From: DASWUZ01 sp036401375
Lineage (GTDB): Bacteria; Acidobacteriota; Terriglobia; Terriglobales; Acidobacteriaceae
NCBI GenBank assembly: GCA_036401375.1
Contig: DASWVB010000002.1
Span: 372,001-436,000 of the forward strand
DNA length: 64,000 bases
Reading direction: 5' to 3'
This document shows, in pieces, positions 1 through 9,640 of this stretch. The notes beneath the pieces were generated by a model. That model was not told the origin of the DNA. It saw only the letters and a list, made by a program, of their open reading frames with translations, and did not search any database. Position 1 is the stretch's first letter; every line of letters starts with the position of its first letter. The position numbers and the translations under genes are program-made.

Positions 1-722
1 GGGATGCCGCATTGCTCGAGCGCGGCAATCACGCTCTCGCTGCTGTAGCCGGCTGCGCGCAGGTTGTTGGCGAGCGTCTTGCGTTTCTGCGCAAAGCTCT
101 GTTTGAGGAATTCGATGAACAGCGCCGGCTCGACCCGCAGCTCTTCAAAGCGCGGCCGCATAGTGAGCCGGAGAACTGTCGAATGCACATCCGGCGGAGG
201 CGAAAAGGCCGATGGCGGCAGGGTAAAGAGCCTCTCGACCGTAGCGTAGAGTTGAGCCGTGGCAGAGAGCAGGCCATAATCGCGGGTGCCGGGAGTCGCC
301 GCGACACGGTCCGCGACCTCACGCTGCACCATCAGAATTGCGCGGCCAATCACGCGGTGGAACGAGAATATCCGCAGCAGAATGTCGGACGTGATGTAGT
401 AAGGCAGGTTGCCGGCTACCGCGAGCTTCGAGCCGCCTTCACTCGACACTTCATCGAAGTCGAACTCCAGAATGTCGCGCTCGAGTACCTCGACGTTGTG
501 CTGCCCGGCAAATTGCACTTGTAACTGAATCGCCATGTCATGATCGAGTTCGACGGCCACCAGCCGGTGAGCTCTCGCGGCGAGCAGTTCCGTGATTGCG
601 CCCCGTCCGGGCCCGACCTCGACAACGGTGCGTTGCGTCAGGTCGCCAAGAGCTTCGACGATTGCCATCGATGCCGAGGGATCAACGAGGAAGTTTTGCC
701 CAAGCTTCGGCTTACTCACCAC
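1..722 (-). CDS. rsmA: 16S rRNA dimethyladenosine transferase RsmA (KsgA), 3' part missing
   Basis: Dimethylates two adjacent adenines in the 3'-terminal helix of 16S rRNA using S-adenosylmethionine, a late step of 30S maturation. The reading frame is open from the left window edge to a GTG at 722 (a second GTG lies at 719). The N-terminal motif KPKLGQNFLVDP, the SAM-binding VEVGPGRGAITE and the catalytic-type NLPYYIT are all visible, and the last readable residues are LEQCGI. In-frame TGA codons lie upstream and no ATG is in frame, so a GTG start is the only good choice; AGGA sits about 11 nt upstream of it. About 240 of the usual 265-280 residues are present; the C-terminus lies outside the window. 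Confidence 0.93.
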   Translation of the reverse strand, partial: MVSKPKLGQNFLVDPSASMAIVEALGDLTQRTVVEVGPGRGAITELLAARAHRLVAVELDHDMAIQLQVQFAGQHNVEVLERDILEFDFDEVSSEGGSKLAVAGNLPYYITSDILLRIFSFHRVIGRAILMVQREVADRVAATPGTRDYGLLSATAQLYATVERLFTLPPSAFSPPPDVHSTVLRLTMRPRFEELRVEPALFIEFLKQSFAQKRKTLANNLRAAGYSSESVIAALEQCGI

Positions 723-957
723 GATACGCGACGTCCTGCGGCTGATCTTCTGCTCAACAGCCTCGTTGACTTTCTTCGGATGTTCATAACCTGTGCAATG
801 CCATCTTCATCAAGATACCAAGGACGATCGCGCTGCATGCAAGGCTGCACAGCTTGGGGTTCGCTGGCCCCGGGGCTGGGGCACGGCGTTACACTGACTA
901 CTGCGCCCATGCGGTCTGATGAACTGCTGTGCGAGGCGCGGAAGTGGAGCAGTAACG

Positions 958-2430
958 ATGAAGATTGTCTTTGCGGCGTCGGAGTCTCTGCCCTACGCAC
1001 GGACCGGCGGACTGGCGGACGTGATAGACGCACTGCCGCGTGAGATTGCCCGGCAGGGCCATACCGTCAGCGTCTACCTGCCTCTCTACCGGCAGGTGCA
1101 GTCGAAAGGCAAGGACCGCAAGGTCCTCATCCCATCGCTTACTATTCCGTTCGCAGATTACAACCGCTTTGCGGCCGTGATCGATGGAGGCATTCACGGC
1201 GGAGTCCAGATCTACTTCATCGATTGCCCCGAGCTGTTCGATCGCGAGTATATGTACGAGACTCCCTCCGGCTACTATGGGGATAACTGGGAGCGCTTCG
1301 CCCTCTACAGCCGCGCGGTGCTGGAGAGCACGAAGCAGCTTGGCGTTCCTGACGTCTTCCACGTGCACGACTGGGAGGCCGCAATGCTTCCGGTCTATCT
1401 CGGCACCGTCTACCAGTCAGACCCTGCATTGCGCAAAGCAGCGACAGTGTTGACCGTGCACAACGCCGGCAACCAGGGCATTTTTTCAGCGGAGACCACG
1501 CAGCGGCTGCTGCTGCCTGCACAGCTTTTCACCGCGGACCGGCTGGAGTTTTACAACCAGTTCAACTTCCTCAAGGGCGGGATTCTTTACGCGGACGCGG
1601 TAACGACCGTAAGCCCTCACTATGCGAAGGAGGTGCAGACGCCGGAGTTTGGTAATCGCCTCGATGGCGTGTTCCGCTCGCGGAGCAACGATCTGCACGG
1701 CATCCTCAACGGCGTCGACTACGCGAAGTGGGACCCGGCTACCGATGGCAACATCGCGGCGCACTATACGCCCGAGAACCTGCAGGGCAAGGTTGCGTGC
1801 CGGCGCGACCTGCTGCATGCGTTTGGTTTGGACCATGTTCCTGAAGATGCGCCGGTGCTCGGGGTGGTATCGCGATTCAGTACGCGGACTGGCTCGGACC
1901 TGCTGGCTGAAGCCGCCGATCGGCTCGCGGCCGGGGACGTGAAAGTGGGCGATCTGAGAGTCGTCATCATCGGCTCAGGCGAACCGTACTACGAGGGCCT
2001 CTTCAAGGGACTCGCTGAGCGCTATCCAAAGACGATCGCAGTTCGCAACGTCTACGATGAGACGCTCGCGCACAAGGTAGAGGCGGGTTCTGACATGTTC
2101 CTGATGCCGTCGCACTACGAGCCGGGCGGACTGGGACAGATCTATGGTTTGAAGTACGGGACCGTACCGGTAGTGCACGCTACCGGCGGTCTAGAGGATA
2201 CGGTCGAGCAGTGGAACCCGGAGACAGGCGAGGGCACCGGCTTCAAATTTGCGGGGGAAGATGCGGGTGAGTTTCTAGGGGCCATCCAAAGTGCGGTCAA
2301 GTTATTCCGCGACGACAGGGCGGCATGGCAGAAGCTGATGCGCAACGGCATGGCAAAGGACTTTTCCTGGGCCGAGCCCGCCAGGCAGTACATTGCGACC
2401 TATGAAGAGGTCGTGCGCAGGCGTTCCTGA
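958..2430 (+). CDS. glgA: Glycogen synthase (ADP-glucose-type, GT5)
   Basis: Transfers glucose from ADP-glucose to the non-reducing end of a growing alpha-1,4-glucan in the cytoplasm. The 490-residue length fits bacterial GlgA. The N-terminal Rossmann half begins MKIVFAASESLPYARTGG, and the C-terminal half carries SHYEPGGLGQIYGLKYG followed by ATGGLED. The start at 958 is preceded by GGAG at 8 nt; a more upstream ATG at 919 would add 13 residues that do not look like the family. The lysine of the usual K-T/V-G-G-L motif, which contacts ADP-glucose in characterised enzymes, is arginine here, and EPCGL is EPGGL. It is divergent from rsmA and converges on a permease gene 5 bp away. treY and malQ elsewhere in the window act on the same polymer. 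Confidence 0.93.
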   Translation: MKIVFAASESLPYARTGGLADVIDALPREIARQGHTVSVYLPLYRQVQSKGKDRKVLIPSLTIPFADYNRFAAVIDGGIHGGVQIYFIDCPELFDREYMYETPSGYYGDNWERFALYSRAVLESTKQLGVPDVFHVHDWEAAMLPVYLGTVYQSDPALRKAATVLTVHNAGNQGIFSAETTQRLLLPAQLFTADRLEFYNQFNFLKGGILYADAVTTVSPHYAKEVQTPEFGNRLDGVFRSRSNDLHGILNGVDYAKWDPATDGNIAAHYTPENLQGKVACRRDLLHAFGLDHVPEDAPVLGVVSRFSTRTGSDLLAEAADRLAAGDVKVGDLRVVIIGSGEPYYEGLFKGLAERYPKTIAVRNVYDETLAHKVEAGSDMFLMPSHYEPGGLGQIYGLKYGTVPVVHATGGLEDTVEQWNPETGEGTGFKFAGEDAGEFLGAIQSAVKLFRDDRAAWQKLMRNGMAKDFSWAEPARQYIATYEEVVRRRS

Positions 2431-2435
2431 GCGGC

Positions 2436-3827
2436 TCACTGCACCAGTACTGCTCTTTTTCTGAAGAGCAGGTACAGCGGAATGCCGAGCAGGATGATGG
2501 CCGTGCCTATGAGCGAGCTTCTAAAGTTCTCTACGTAGGAGTAGTAGAGGAGAACCGCCGCGGCCACGATGAAGAGCGCGGGCAGCGCAGGGTAGCCCCA
2601 CACGCGGTAGGGGCGGGCAGCGTCGGGCAGGCGCCGGCGATAGACGAAGATCGTTGTTGAAGTGATCAGGTAAAACAGCCACTCCGAAAAGATGGCAAGC
2701 TCGAAGAGCTGCTGGAAGCGTCCCACCGCGAGCAGCAGGAATGTACTTAGGATTCCCTGAACGATCAGCGATGTAGAAGGGCTCTGAAAGCGCGGATGAA
2801 TATGCGCCATGCGCGCGAAGAAGAGCCTGTCGCGGGCCGCCGCGAAGGGAACTCGCGCGCCCGACATCACTGTGCCGTTCAAGGTCACAAAGATGCTGAG
2901 CGCCATGCCCGTAGAGACCAGCGCCGCACCCCAGTGACCGGCAACCACGGCGAGTGCTGCGACTGCCGGCCGTGGCGAATCAGCAATCTGCGTCGCAGGC
3001 AGCACATACTGGATTGCAGCGTTGGTAGCCATGTAGAGCGCACCAACGATCACCAGCCCGCCGATGAGCGCAATGGGCAGGCTGCGCTCCGGGCGGCGCA
3101 CCTCCCCGGCAACCATGGTGAGATCGTTCCACCCGTCGTAGGCCCAGAGGGACGCGATCAGCGCGATCATGAATCCGCTGAAACCGCCGTGGGCGCCGGG
3201 GTACGCCGTGTGGAAGTTGGCGATGCTGCCATGAATGTAGGTAAAGCAGAATCCAGCGATGATGACGATCAGCAGCGCCTTGAGCCAGGTGAAGAAGAGT
3301 TGGAAATCCGCCGCTCTTTTAATGCCGAGGTAGTTTAGCCCGGTGATCAGCCAGGTGACGCCGATTGCGAAGATCTGCGCCCACGTGATCAGCAGCGGCG
3401 CGCGCATCGCAGTTTCGTTCAGCCAGTGAAAGATCGAAAAGATGGCCAGAGTGCGCGCGAGGCCGGTGGTCACGCTTGCGATAGAGGCGGGCTTGGCAAC
3501 GGAGAACCACGTCCACATGTAGAGGAAGGCGGGCAGGTCTCCATAGGCGTTGCGCAGGTAGACGTATTCGCCGCCCGCGGCGGGCAACATCGCGCCGAGC
3601 TCCGCGTAGGTCATTGCGCCGAAGAGCGAGAGCAGGCCGCCGACGATCCACGCCAGGTAGACGAGCGAGGAAGAGCCGACCGCGCGCATCATCTCCTGCG
3701 GGACGAGAAAGATGCCGCTGCCGATGATGGTTCCAACCACGATCGCAGTCGCGTGCCAGGCGCTCAGGACGCGCGGCAGGTCTGGCCGGAGCGTTTCCAT
3801 GGGCGGCGAGGTCGGTGCGAGCGGCAT
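2436..3827 (-). CDS. APC-family amino acid permease
   Basis: A 463-residue integral membrane protein of the amino acid-polyamine-organocation superfamily, closest in style to the LAT/SteT-like exchangers. The first membrane segment carries the family signature GTIIGSGIFLVP, the glycine-rich break in TM1 that binds the substrate backbone. About twelve hydrophobic segments follow, with typical motifs such as YAELGAMLPAAGGEYVYL after TM2 and RVPFAAARD after TM8. The substrate cannot be read from the sequence. The start at 3827 has no clear Shine-Dalgarno; an in-frame ATG at 3800 is an alternative that keeps all membrane segments. It ends 5 bp from the convergent glgA stop. Confidence 0.88.
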   Translation of the reverse strand: MPLAPTSPPMETLRPDLPRVLSAWHATAIVVGTIIGSGIFLVPQEMMRAVGSSSLVYLAWIVGGLLSLFGAMTYAELGAMLPAAGGEYVYLRNAYGDLPAFLYMWTWFSVAKPASIASVTTGLARTLAIFSIFHWLNETAMRAPLLITWAQIFAIGVTWLITGLNYLGIKRAADFQLFFTWLKALLIVIIAGFCFTYIHGSIANFHTAYPGAHGGFSGFMIALIASLWAYDGWNDLTMVAGEVRRPERSLPIALIGGLVIVGALYMATNAAIQYVLPATQIADSPRPAVAALAVVAGHWGAALVSTGMALSIFVTLNGTVMSGARVPFAAARDRLFFARMAHIHPRFQSPSTSLIVQGILSTFLLLAVGRFQQLFELAIFSEWLFYLITSTTIFVYRRRLPDAARPYRVWGYPALPALFIVAAAVLLYYSYVENFRSSLIGTAIILLGIPLYLLFRKRAVLVQ

Positions 3828-3864
3828 TCAGAGCAGGTTAGCATGCCGAGTCGTTCGACGCGGG

Positions 3865-5433
3865 TCACTCGAAGTGCTTGAACTGAGGCCAGTCAGCCGT
3901 GAGATTTATCTTCCTGCCGCGGGCGATGTAGATGGTGCGATGTTCGTAAGGCATCGAGTAGGGGTGGTCGACGCGACCCGCAACTTCAACCGATCTGTAG
4001 AATTCGCGCAGATCTTCCGGCGAGTCGCTGCTGACCAGGATCATCACCTCGCCGGTATAGCCGTGCGGCCCCCACAGGTAATAGTTGTTGTGGCCGCTGA
4101 TGGCGAAGGGCAGGTGGTAGCTCTCGCCAAGGAAGTTGATTGAGCTCGCATCGCCGTAGTTAGGGCCGTAGATGCCTGCCCTGGCCTGGTCGGCGGGCGA
4201 GAGCGAGCGGTAGGCCGTCGCGACCTTGTCGGTGAGCTCCTGCCAGCCAAACCTGTCAGCATAGAACTGCGGCAGCGGGCCGGAATCAGCGCTCTCTCTC
4301 TGATCGGTCTTGCTGACCAGGTGCAACGTCTGGGTATAGTGCATCCACGGCTCAGGTCTAAGCACGGGCACAGCCATGGGAAAGATGATGGCGCCAGTGA
4401 CGAGCAGAGCGCCGGCCATGACGGTTATATAACGGCTGCCGTTACGTAACTGCTGCCACGCGACGCCCCCGGCTGCAAAGAGCACCGGGTAGATAGGCAC
4501 GAGATAGTAGTCTTTTCCATGGAGCGCCATCATGGTCCCGAGGAACACCAGGTAGCAGATTCCGATCCAGCGCATGGTGCGGGCGTCGCGATGGATGAGC
4601 AGCCACACCAGTCCCGGCAGCCAGACGAGCACGTTCAGAGGATGCAGCGCGAGGATCTGCTGCAGCAGGAACGCCGGCGGGCTGAGATGGATGTTCTTGC
4701 CGAATACGGCGTCGTTGTGGAGGAACTCCATGGTCGGCCAGTGGTTCTGGACCTGCCAGATCAGATTCGGCAGAGCCAGCAGGACTGTAAGGCCTGAAGC
4801 CGCTGCGAACCATCGGTTGAAGAGCAGGCGGCGTTGCGGGGTGAGTAGCATCCCGACGATCAGAGCTACCAGATAGAACGTCATGGAAGGCTTGTTTTCG
4901 AGGCCAAGCCCGGCGCATAGACCGACGAAGAGCCACCACCGCAGCGACTCTCCCCGGGCGAGCAGGATCGCCGCGAGCATGGCGCCCATCCAGAAGACCG
5001 GCTCGAAGGCATTCATCGAGAGAAAGCTGTCCAGGCCCATGTAGCACGGCGCGACAAGGACCGCGGTCATGGCCAGGGCCTGTGCGGCACGCCTGCCGCC
5101 GAGCGACCAGGCGAGCAGGCCGGTGAGGAAGACCTTGGCGGCTCCGGCGAGCGCGGCAAACATGCGGATGCCAACGATTGATTTGCCGAAGAGAGCCAGC
5201 CCGAGCCGCGCCTGCAAGGCCACCATGGGACCCTGATCGACGTAGCCCCATGCGAGAAGGCGGCCGCACATGATGTAGTAGAACTCGTCGCGGAAGTAGC
5301 CCCATCCGAGATGGACTGTCCAGGCCGTAGCGCCCACCTGGATCGCTAGTTTCAGTAGAGCGAAGACAGCTGCCAGGTCAACGGCTGTTCGCAGGGTCGT
5401 TTTGGTTGCGGGCAGGACAGCAGTGGCGGCCAT
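3865..5433 (-). CDS. GT39-family (PMT_2/ArnT-like) membrane glycosyltransferase
   Basis: A 522-residue polytopic membrane protein resembling dolichyl-phosphate-mannose transferases and ArnT, which move a sugar from a polyprenyl-phosphate donor to a periplasmic acceptor. After the first membrane helix comes GYFRDEFYYIMCGRLLAWG; the acidic DE pair in this loop is the usual catalytic or metal-binding site, and DQGPMVAL follows as in the family. Around ten hydrophobic helices are visible, then a soluble C-terminal domain of about 180 residues. The donor and acceptor are unknown. It lies on the same strand as the permease, 37 bp upstream of it, and downstream of uvrC. No Shine-Dalgarno is obvious at the ATG. 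Confidence 0.8.
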   Translation of the reverse strand: MAATAVLPATKTTLRTAVDLAAVFALLKLAIQVGATAWTVHLGWGYFRDEFYYIMCGRLLAWGYVDQGPMVALQARLGLALFGKSIVGIRMFAALAGAAKVFLTGLLAWSLGGRRAAQALAMTAVLVAPCYMGLDSFLSMNAFEPVFWMGAMLAAILLARGESLRWWLFVGLCAGLGLENKPSMTFYLVALIVGMLLTPQRRLLFNRWFAAASGLTVLLALPNLIWQVQNHWPTMEFLHNDAVFGKNIHLSPPAFLLQQILALHPLNVLVWLPGLVWLLIHRDARTMRWIGICYLVFLGTMMALHGKDYYLVPIYPVLFAAGGVAWQQLRNGSRYITVMAGALLVTGAIIFPMAVPVLRPEPWMHYTQTLHLVSKTDQRESADSGPLPQFYADRFGWQELTDKVATAYRSLSPADQARAGIYGPNYGDASSINFLGESYHLPFAISGHNNYYLWGPHGYTGEVMILVSSDSPEDLREFYRSVEVAGRVDHPYSMPYEHRTIYIARGRKINLTADWPQFKHFE

Positions 5434-5585
5434 GACGGGATAGTACGGAGGCGCGCGGCGGATGGTTCACTGAAAGTTGCCAGATCGCGTGCCCCTCTTG
5501 GCCTGCCCCCCGGGTCGACCGCGCCTTTCTTGGTCTCGCAGAGCGCGGCATGCGATGAGACGAGAAGGCCTCGATTCGTTCCAGC

Positions 5586-7553
5586 CTAGCTATTCAGGAT
5601 TGTGAAGGGTGTCTCAGGATCGGCGGCCACGTCCTGTGGCGTCGGCGCCGGCGGCCCTGAAGTGTGGAAGAAGCCGTGAATCGTCTCCGCCACCTTGCGT
5701 GGGACTACGGCAGTGAGCGCCTCCATATCGGCCTGCTGCACGCTGCGCAGGCTGCCGAAGTGTTCGATGAGCCGGGTGCGGGTGCGCGAGCCGACGCCGG
5801 GGATCGATAGCAGCTCCGAATCACGGTCGCGCATCTCGCGCCGCTTGCGATGATAGGTGATGGCGAAGCGATGAGATTCGTCGCGGATGCGCTGGATGAG
5901 GTGCAGAACGGGCGAGCGGCGGTCGAGGACTATAGGGTCGTCCTCCTGTCCATAGAGGTAGATGATCTCTTCGCGTTTGGCGATGGACGCGACCGGCTGG
6001 GTCGTAAATCCGAGCGCCTCGAGCGCGCCCGCCGCGGCGTGCAGCTGACCAAGGCCTCCGTCGATCAAGACGAGGCTCGGCATGGGCAGGTTCTCCTCCT
6101 GCATACGCCTGTAGCGTCGCGTCACCACCTCGCGCATCGATGCAAAGTCGTCGACGCCGACCACATCGCGCACCTGGAACTTGCGGTAGTCGGACTTCTT
6201 CATCGCTCCATCTTCCCAGACCACCAACGATGCGACCGTCTCCGCCCCCTGGATGTGCGAGATATCGAAGCACTCGATGCGGCGCGGCAGCTCCGGCAGC
6301 GTGAGCAGGTCCTGCAGCGAGTCCTGGATAGCACGCTGCGTCGGCTGCAGGACGCGAAAGCGCTGATCGTAACTCTGCTTCGCATTCTGGCCGGCGAGGT
6401 CGACGAGGGATCGCTTCTCCCCGCGCTGCGGTACGCAGATCTCTACCTTGTGTTTGGCGCGTTCGCACAGCAGCTCTGAGAGCGTCTCGCGGTCACTGAA
6501 ATCCACGGGAATGTAGACCGTGCGCGGCACGTAGTTCTGCTCGATGTAGAGCTGCTTCAACATGGCCGAGAAGAAGGCGCTCGCCTCGAATGCGCCGGCA
6601 TGGAAGGCGGCAGCGTTGAGTGAGGCAGCGGGCTCAGCCGCTTGTTCATCGCCCGCCTCGGCCTCTGGCGCCGCATCGGTCAGCAGCAGGTCCGGCAGCT
6701 CTTCCCAGAAGAACTCCCGCCGGTCGACGATCTTTCCCCCACGCATGTGGAAGAGGTTAACAGCCAGCATTCCGTTCTCGTAGTGGTAGCCGAAGACGTC
6801 GGCATCGTCATTGTCTGCCGTGGCGATGCGCTGCTTGTCCTGCAGCTGGCTGACGGTGATCAGCAGGTCGCGATACTTTGCCGCCAGCTCAAAAAGCTGC
6901 GAGCTGGCGGCGGCCTCCATACGCTGCTCGAGCGAGCGTCCGAGCTCGGCCTGCTTGCCCTCGAGGAACATCTGGGCGTCGCGTACTGCTTCGCGGTAGA
7001 GCTCCGGCGTGGTCAGCTCTTCAACGCAGGGTCCCAGGCAGCGCTTGATGTAGTACTGCAGGCAAGGGCGAGGATAGTACCGCGATAGATCAAGCTTGCA
7101 GCTCGGCAGCAGAAAGCTGCGATGGATGAGGTCGACGATGCGGTGGGCGAGGTTGCCGGGGAAGTAGGGGCCATAGTAAGCCGCTCCGTCCTTGCGCACC
7201 TTCCTTGTCACGAAGACCTTCGGATGCCGATCGGCCAGCGTCAGCTTCACATAAGGGTACGTCTTGTCGTCGCGCAGCAGTATGTTGAAGCGCGGCTTGC
7301 GCTGCTTGATGAAGTTGTTCTCGAGGGCCAGCGCCTCGCGCTCATTGTCGACAAGGATATAGTCCACATCGACGGCTTCGCGCATGAGCGAGCCCGTCTT
7401 CGCATTCGCCTGCGAGGCTTCCAGCAGGTAGGAGCGGACGCGGGACCGGAGGTTCTTGGCCTTGCCGACGTAGATGACCTCGCCATCGGCGTTCTTGTAG
7501 AGGTACACTCCGGGCCGCGTCGGGAGTGTGCGTATCTTTTCGTGGAAGTCCAT
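5586..7553 (-). CDS. uvrC: UvrABC system protein C
   Basis: Endonuclease of nucleotide excision repair that makes the 3' and 5' incisions around a lesion marked by UvrB. At 655 residues it is of normal length. It has an N-terminal GIY-YIG domain (PGVYLYKNADGEVIYVGKAK, residues about 14-33), a UVR/UvrB-binding segment near residues 200-235, the RNase H-like C-terminal nuclease with CFDISHIQG and LIDGGLGQL, and a terminal helix-hairpin-helix with SIPGVGSRTRTRL. An acidic, alanine-rich insert (about residues 290-320) separates the two nuclease halves. An AT-rich TAAAAT lies just upstream of the ATG, but I see no matching -35. Confidence 0.96.
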   Translation of the reverse strand: MDFHEKIRTLPTRPGVYLYKNADGEVIYVGKAKNLRSRVRSYLLEASQANAKTGSLMREAVDVDYILVDNEREALALENNFIKQRKPRFNILLRDDKTYPYVKLTLADRHPKVFVTRKVRKDGAAYYGPYFPGNLAHRIVDLIHRSFLLPSCKLDLSRYYPRPCLQYYIKRCLGPCVEELTTPELYREAVRDAQMFLEGKQAELGRSLEQRMEAAASSQLFELAAKYRDLLITVSQLQDKQRIATADNDDADVFGYHYENGMLAVNLFHMRGGKIVDRREFFWEELPDLLLTDAAPEAEAGDEQAAEPAASLNAAAFHAGAFEASAFFSAMLKQLYIEQNYVPRTVYIPVDFSDRETLSELLCERAKHKVEICVPQRGEKRSLVDLAGQNAKQSYDQRFRVLQPTQRAIQDSLQDLLTLPELPRRIECFDISHIQGAETVASLVVWEDGAMKKSDYRKFQVRDVVGVDDFASMREVVTRRYRRMQEENLPMPSLVLIDGGLGQLHAAAGALEALGFTTQPVASIAKREEIIYLYGQEDDPIVLDRRSPVLHLIQRIRDESHRFAITYHRKRREMRDRDSELLSIPGVGSRTRTRLIEHFGSLRSVQQADMEALTAVVPRKVAETIHGFFHTSGPPAPTPQDVAADPETPFTILNS

Positions 7554-7650
7554 CGGCCTAGTTCTATTTTATCTGGTTCCAGCGCTTCGACTCAGGCTGC
7601 CGAAGTTTGATGATTTGCCTGGAGCACGCCAGAGAGTTGACTCCCTGCTG

Positions 7651-8241
7651 TCAGCGACGCACAGGCTCATGAGCCCCGATGGCTGCGAAGGTCAGGTCGG
7701 TCGCGTCACTGCCCGTCTTCTGCTTCCACATCTCAAACAGTTTGCCGTAACTCTGCGTCATGAAGGCATCTGACGGCAGGCCCAGACCTCGACCTGTCGT
7801 GTCGATCCACTCCGCTGGGCCCTCGAGCTCGGCGAAGACTCCGATGGCAGTCTCATCGATCACGCAATGGCCGGTACCGTCAGCCCACTCGGTGCGCCAC
7901 TTCTCATAGGTAAACACCGGGCCAAAGCCAAGGCGCGTGAAGATGTAGGCAGCCGCCTCTCCATCTTCAACCTTCGTCTCTGTCTCGATCCGCTTCTTGT
8001 GGCGGTCGCTGGGATCGTAGTCGCTAGGCACTCCCTTGTGTGTGATCACCCACTGCGGGCCATATTGCCGAACGCGCAGGATCTCCTGCCGGGCACGCAG
8101 CGCACGGTCCGCGGTGTCGTAGAGGGTATTTCGCTCGAAGGTGTTCGGCGTGAGCAGCCGAAAGCCGATTGCCTTCAGATCGCGCTCGAGAGCTGCGACA
8201 TCGTCGACGCGAAACTTGACCTCGGTTTCGATAGCGCTCAT
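7651..8241 (-). CDS. CYTH-domain protein (class IV adenylate cyclase / thiamine triphosphatase type)
   Basis: A 196-residue triphosphate-tunnel enzyme. The defining EXEXK motif is at the very N-terminus (IETEVKFRV), which fixes the start at 8241 even though the open frame extends further upstream. Later charged strands (RVRQYG, THKG, RIETETKVEDG, EKWRTEW, CVIDETAIG, FAELEGP) supply the tunnel residues that bind triphosphate and Mg2+. Members include adenylate cyclase CyaB, thiamine triphosphatase and inorganic triphosphatase; the sequence alone does not say which. It is divergent from the Sua5 gene, with 71 bp between starts, and its stop is about 100 bp upstream of uvrC, on the same strand. 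Confidence 0.82.
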   Translation of the reverse strand: MSAIETEVKFRVDDVAALERDLKAIGFRLLTPNTFERNTLYDTADRALRARQEILRVRQYGPQWVITHKGVPSDYDPSDRHKKRIETETKVEDGEAAAYIFTRLGFGPVFTYEKWRTEWADGTGHCVIDETAIGVFAELEGPAEWIDTTGRGLGLPSDAFMTQSYGKLFEMWKQKTGSDATDLTFAAIGAHEPVRR

Positions 8242-8312
8242 GCCGGAAGTATAAGGCAACCCGGCAAAGCCCGGGAAAACGGCAGGGAGCCCGGCGAAAG
8301 CGGCAGGGCATA

Positions 8313-9500
8313 ATGGTAGCGGCGCTGAGCGACGCGCGCGAGGAGAAGTTGGCCAAGACTTTACACCTGCTCCTAGATTGCCGTGACCTTGAGAGTGCAC
8401 TGTCTCGAGAGTCGCTCCAGATTGCTGCGGAGACGATCCGCTCAGGCGGGCTCGTCGCATTTCCTACAGAGACGGTCTATGGACTAGGCGCGAACGCGCT
8501 CGACCCGGCTGCAATCGCCCGCATCTTTGAGGCCAAGCGGCGGCCAAGGTGGGACCCGCTCATCGTTCACATCAGCGACGCCGCGATGCTCGGGAAGATC
8601 GCCAGAGATATTCCCCCTTACGCACACAGCTTGATGCAGAGGTTCTGGCCTGGTCCTCTCACTCTGCTGCTGCCAAAGCGCGAGAGCATCTCGCCGGCGG
8701 TAACGGCGGGCCGGCCGCGCGTCGGTGTTCGCATGCCCTCGCATCCCGTGGCCCTTGAACTGATCCGCCGGGCGGGTGTCCCCATAGCGGCTCCGAGCGC
8801 CAATCTCTTCGGCCATGTCAGTCCTACCTCTGCAGCCCATGTGATGGAGGACCTGGAAAGCAGGATCGACGCCGTGCTCGACGGAGGAGAGACTCTTCAT
8901 GGGCTCGAGTCAACGGTCGTCGACCCGTGCGAATCTCCGGTCGTGATCTATCGCCCTGGTGTGGTCACGCTGGAGCAAATAGCTTTGGTGTGCCCGGGTG
9001 CTACGCTCTACAGCGAGCAGACTCGGAGCGGCAGCGATGTGTCCACTGCAGAGGAGCTCGCTGGCAGCCCTTCTTCCGCAGAGTCGCCAGTTCTGTCGCA
9101 TGTCGATGTGATCGGGACGAGTGCGCTGCCTTCCCCTGGATTGGCGATGCGGCATTACGCTCCACGGGCGCGGCTGGTGCTGGTCGACGGAGAGGGCGAG
9201 GCGCAGCACGCCGCCTTCAACGCGGCTCTGGTGCGTGCACAGCAACTTGGCGGCGACATTGGATTGATGCTGCCGGACAGCTTTATACCAGCGACGCCCT
9301 GGGGAGGGAGTGCAGCTAATTTGCACACCTACAACTGGGGTCGGTGGGCCGACCCGGATGAACTTGCTCATCGTCTGTTTGCCGGGCTAAGGTACCTCGA
9401 TGCGACGGGTGCAGCAGTGATCGTCTGCCCGTTGCCCTCCGGGTCCGGTGTCGGGGCGGCGATCCGCGATCGGCTCTTGAAGGCAGCGCGCCAGAAGTAG
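8313..9500 (+). CDS. L-threonylcarbamoyladenylate synthase, Sua5 type
   Basis: Makes threonylcarbamoyl-AMP from threonine, bicarbonate and ATP, the first step of the t6A37 modification of ANN-decoding tRNAs. The YrdC-like domain occupies about residues 25-215 (LVAFPTETVYGLGANA, KRRPRWDPLIVHI, VGVRMPSHPVALEL, APSANLFGHVSPT). A linker with SPGLAMRHYAPRARL leads into the Sua5-specific C-terminal domain. The 395-residue length marks it as the two-domain Sua5/YwlC form rather than the short TsaC. Start choice is uncertain: ATG 8313 has AGGG at 4 nt; a TTG 36 nt downstream is preceded by GAGGAG. It is followed on the same strand by the DUF72 gene. Confidence 0.9.
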   Translation: MVAALSDAREEKLAKTLHLLLDCRDLESALSRESLQIAAETIRSGGLVAFPTETVYGLGANALDPAAIARIFEAKRRPRWDPLIVHISDAAMLGKIARDIPPYAHSLMQRFWPGPLTLLLPKRESISPAVTAGRPRVGVRMPSHPVALELIRRAGVPIAAPSANLFGHVSPTSAAHVMEDLESRIDAVLDGGETLHGLESTVVDPCESPVVIYRPGVVTLEQIALVCPGATLYSEQTRSGSDVSTAEELAGSPSSAESPVLSHVDVIGTSALPSPGLAMRHYAPRARLVLVDGEGEAQHAAFNAALVRAQQLGGDIGLMLPDSFIPATPWGGSAANLHTYNWGRWADPDELAHRLFAGLRYLDATGAAVIVCPLPSGSGVGAAIRDRLLKAARQK

Positions 9501-9640
9501 AGCTACGTGGGTCTGTCAATGGCCCGGAGCTAATCTCACGAGCGTTACAGAACGATTCTGAATGAAATTAGCTACCCATAGTATGAAGAGTTGAAGGTAG
9601 CTGGACGCTCCATGCTGCTGCTGAAGAGCATCTCAACGCC

